This document shows positions 61,867-64,000 of a DNA stretch of 64,000 nt, piece by piece. The stretch spans positions 768,516 to 832,515 of the forward strand of contig CAJJDN010000013.1 of the NCBI GenBank assembly GCA_905182985.1. The letters run 5' to 3'. Position 1 is the stretch's first letter. Each line of letters starts with the position of its first letter. The notes below the pieces were generated by a model. The model saw only the letters and a program-made list of their open reading frames with translations, ran no database searches and was not told the DNA's origin. Position numbers and translations under genes: made by a program. This DNA comes from Paramecium sonneborni (lineage: Eukaryota > Ciliophora > Oligohymenophorea > Peniculida > Parameciidae).

Positions 61867-63346
61867 TCACTTAATGATATCATCATATCCCACTTTACAA
61901 TATTGAACTCTTGTGAATCCATTAGCTATTAATAAAGTATGAGCTATTTTAGCTCTTTATCCAGTTCCACAATAAATGCTAATATCTCTTAATTTATCTA
62001 ATTTCTCTAAATTTTATGGTAATTCACTAAGTGTAATTAATTATGCATGTTTTAATATACCTTTTCCCCATTCTTCTTTTGTTCTAACATCAACAATTTA
62101 TGCAAGTTTGCTTCTCTTCAAGAAATCTTAAACTTCTAACTCTATTGGTTTGCTTATAGAATTTCCTGATGATTTCCAATCCTCAAAATGTATATATCCT
62201 ACAATATTATCATATCCAATTCGAGATAATCTCATTATTGTTTATTCTTCATTTCCTGGTTCACAAACAATAACAATTTCTCTATCATGTGGTAATAGAG
62301 TTCCAACCCAATGAGCAAATGGGATTTAAAGAGGTACATTTATAGATCCAGGAATGAATCCATTAGAAATAGAATTTCTAGAATCAATAATCTAAATTCC
62401 TTATCTAGAAATAACTTAAGCAGAAGTTAATTTAGTATTTGCTTTCTTTAAAATCAAATTAAGATCTTAAAATTGATTTGTTTTGTTTAATCCAGCATTA
62501 TAGAAAAAATATTACGGTGGTTTAGGTAAATCACTTGCTACTAATTGCACAAATGTTTCTTGATCCATTTCTTATAAAGCATAATTATTTTTCTTCTGAT
62601 TTCCAATAGTACAACTATAGCCTGAGGAAATGTTTTTACCACATGCTGAACCAGCACCATGACCAGGGAATACTATAACATCTTCAGGCAATCCTAATAT
62701 TTTCTATCTAAGGGAAGCATAGAGCATTGATGCTAAATCATATTAAGTAACATCACTCTTGACTGCCAAATCAGGTCTACCAACTTCACCCAAGAATAAA
62801 GTATCACCTGTATAAACACTATAAATATTGTTATTATTGTTATTACCTGTGTTATTTACCATCTTCATCATATAATAAAAAACATGTTGATTCTTATGTA
62901 TGTCCTGGAGTGTGTAAAGCTTAAATCTTAATTTTTCCTACCTTTAGATATTCATTATCATTCAACACTTTATTAACAAATGGTGCACTTGCTTTTGGAC
63001 CCATTATTATTTAAGCATCTGTTTCTCTCTACAAACTTAAATGTCCAGCAATGAAATCTGCATGGAAATGTGTTAGTAAAACATACTTTATTTTTGCTCC
63101 TCTTTCTTTTGCTATATTACTAAAACATAAAAATCCTATATTTACAGATATGGTTGAACATCTCTAAGAGGATCAATGATGATTGCTTCCTTGTTTGATT
63201 CAATATAATAAGCATATTCAGCCAAACATCCTGTAAATATTTACTATTAATAAAATCCTTTGCCTTATGTTTCACTTTGCTTTAGCTAAACTTCTTTCGA
63301 AAATTGGAAGAGGCTTCGATTAAATTTTTAGAATAACTTTATCATA
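61867..63346 (-). CDS. Persulfide-dioxygenase-like metallo-beta-lactamase fused to two rhodanese domains
   Basis: About 470 residues. A probable mitochondrial leader (MIKLFQKFNRSLFQFSK) precedes a metallo-beta-lactamase fold: EAIIIDPLRDVQPYL, the metal motif VLLTHFHADFIAGHL, LHTPGHTQES, YTGDTLFLGEVGRPDL and VFPGHGAGSACG. These fit the ETHE1 persulfide dioxygenase type. Two rhodanese-like domains follow. The first has VIVCEPGNEE where the active-site loop lies. The second is complete with SIYCGTGQRA, its catalytic Cys present. Fusion of persulfide dioxygenase and sulfurtransferase is known in bacteria and suits mitochondrial sulfide oxidation. The usual DH pair in the metal motif reads DF here. 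A few introns are placed; the exon total leaves one joint unresolved. Confidence 0.88.
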
Positions 63347-63489
63347 TTTTAAAAAATATTCTCTTATTAATTAATCTCTTTTAAAACATATAAATTAGGA
63401 TATATAAGTATCACAAAAAGATGTTTAGATAATTAATATTATAAAAATTATTAACACTCCACCATAATTAATTAAATAATAATTAATTT

Positions 63490-64000
63490 ATGTTTAATAG
63501 TGTTAGAAGGTACTTATTTAGTACAGGTTCTTTGTTTACTTGGGGTTAGTCAAATGGAAGTTTAGGATACACAATAGGAAGTCAATAGCAAATGAAAGGA
63601 GTTTCAATGCCTTAATTAGTGGAAGGATTTAATAATAATGTAGCATAAGTTGAAATGGGTTAAAATCATTCAGCATTAATCACAGGCGATGGATAGCTCT
63701 ATACATGGGGAACAGGAAATAGTGGATAATTAGGACATAACAATGGTATTGATTTGATTACAAATTAGATAAGGATTATAATACACCTTAATTAGTTGAA
63801 TTCTTTACAAAACACAATCTCAAAGTTAAATAAATTGCATTAGGAGATTATCATACAGTAGCATTAACAAATGATGGGGATGTTTGGACATGGGGATATG
63901 GTGGTAAAGAATAAAATTTTTTGATGGATTTATTATTTTTATAAGTTGGAGCACTAGGTCATGGCGATTCAAAAAATAGATACTCTCCAACTCCTGTTAA
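63490..64000 (+). CDS. RCC1-repeat protein, 5' part, runs off the right edge
   Basis: It starts MFNSVRRYLFSTGSLFTWGQ. The basic start could be a mitochondrial leader. RCC1 (beta-propeller) blades follow: GSLFTWGQSNGSLGYTI, QVEMGQNHSALITGDGQLYT, WGTGNSGQLGHN, then VALTNDGDVWTWGYG and GALGHGDSKNRYSPTPV. Introns lie at 63746-63768 (23 nt) and 63904-63945 (42 nt, longer than any other here). RCC1-like propellers act as exchange factors or scaffolds, and mitochondrial RCC1-like proteins are known. It ends before the full propeller, so the number of blades is unknown. Confidence 0.88.

Overview
This window looks like macronuclear DNA of a ciliate, most likely Paramecium or a close relative. Three things seen in the sequence support this. 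Nearly every gene reads open only if TAA and TAG are glutamine and TGA is the sole stop. Genes are interrupted by tiny introns of about 20-30 nt (GTA...TAG, sometimes ...AAG). Genes are packed with very short spacers on AT-rich DNA. Positions below use that code; the standard code shatters almost all of these genes.

Layout. 1-7,500: end of a Gln-rich gene, a multi-pass membrane protein, a cyclic-nucleotide-binding protein, a coiled-coil protein, nucleoside diphosphate kinase and a Mei2-type RRM protein. 7,500-12,400: a long coiled-coil gene and a 981-bp repeat around a single N. 12,500-24,500: an ARID/armadillo protein, a protein kinase with a head-to-head coiled-coil gene, a large TPR protein, two coiled-coil genes, a small chromo-shadow-like protein and ribosomal protein uS13. 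24,500-35,200: a poorly coding stretch, a 1,107-bp repeat around a single N, a MORN plus Ulp1-like protein, an FCP/SCP phosphatase, ribosomal protein uL16 (L10) and a 902-bp repeat around 159 Ns. 35,300-46,000: a pseudokinase-like protein, an ATG1/ULK-like kinase, the PP2A scaffold subunit, a nicotinamidase-like hydrolase, ENY2/Sus1 and a second Ulp1-like protease. 46,100-57,200: ESCRT-III Vps2, a coiled-coil protein, Ubc13-type E2, an ankyrin-bromodomain protein, RuvBL1, a TMEM8/PGAP6-like membrane protein, importin alpha and a Vti1-like SNARE. 57,200-64,000: a large helical protein, a small acidic protein, OST48/WBP1, DPY30, a persulfide-dioxygenase/rhodanese protein and the start of an RCC1-repeat protein.

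These are unlinked housekeeping genes, not an operon. Chromatin-related genes are frequent: ARID, chromo-shadow-like, ENY2, bromodomain, RuvBL1 and DPY30. Two Ulp1-like proteins and one E2 represent ubiquitin-like modification.

The most important structural point is that all three blocks of N are flanked by direct copies that look identical. This is what an assembler leaves when two contig ends overlap but are not merged. The duplicated gene pieces (uL16, the MORN/Ulp1 N-terminus, a coiled-coil C-terminus) are therefore probably not real paralogues.
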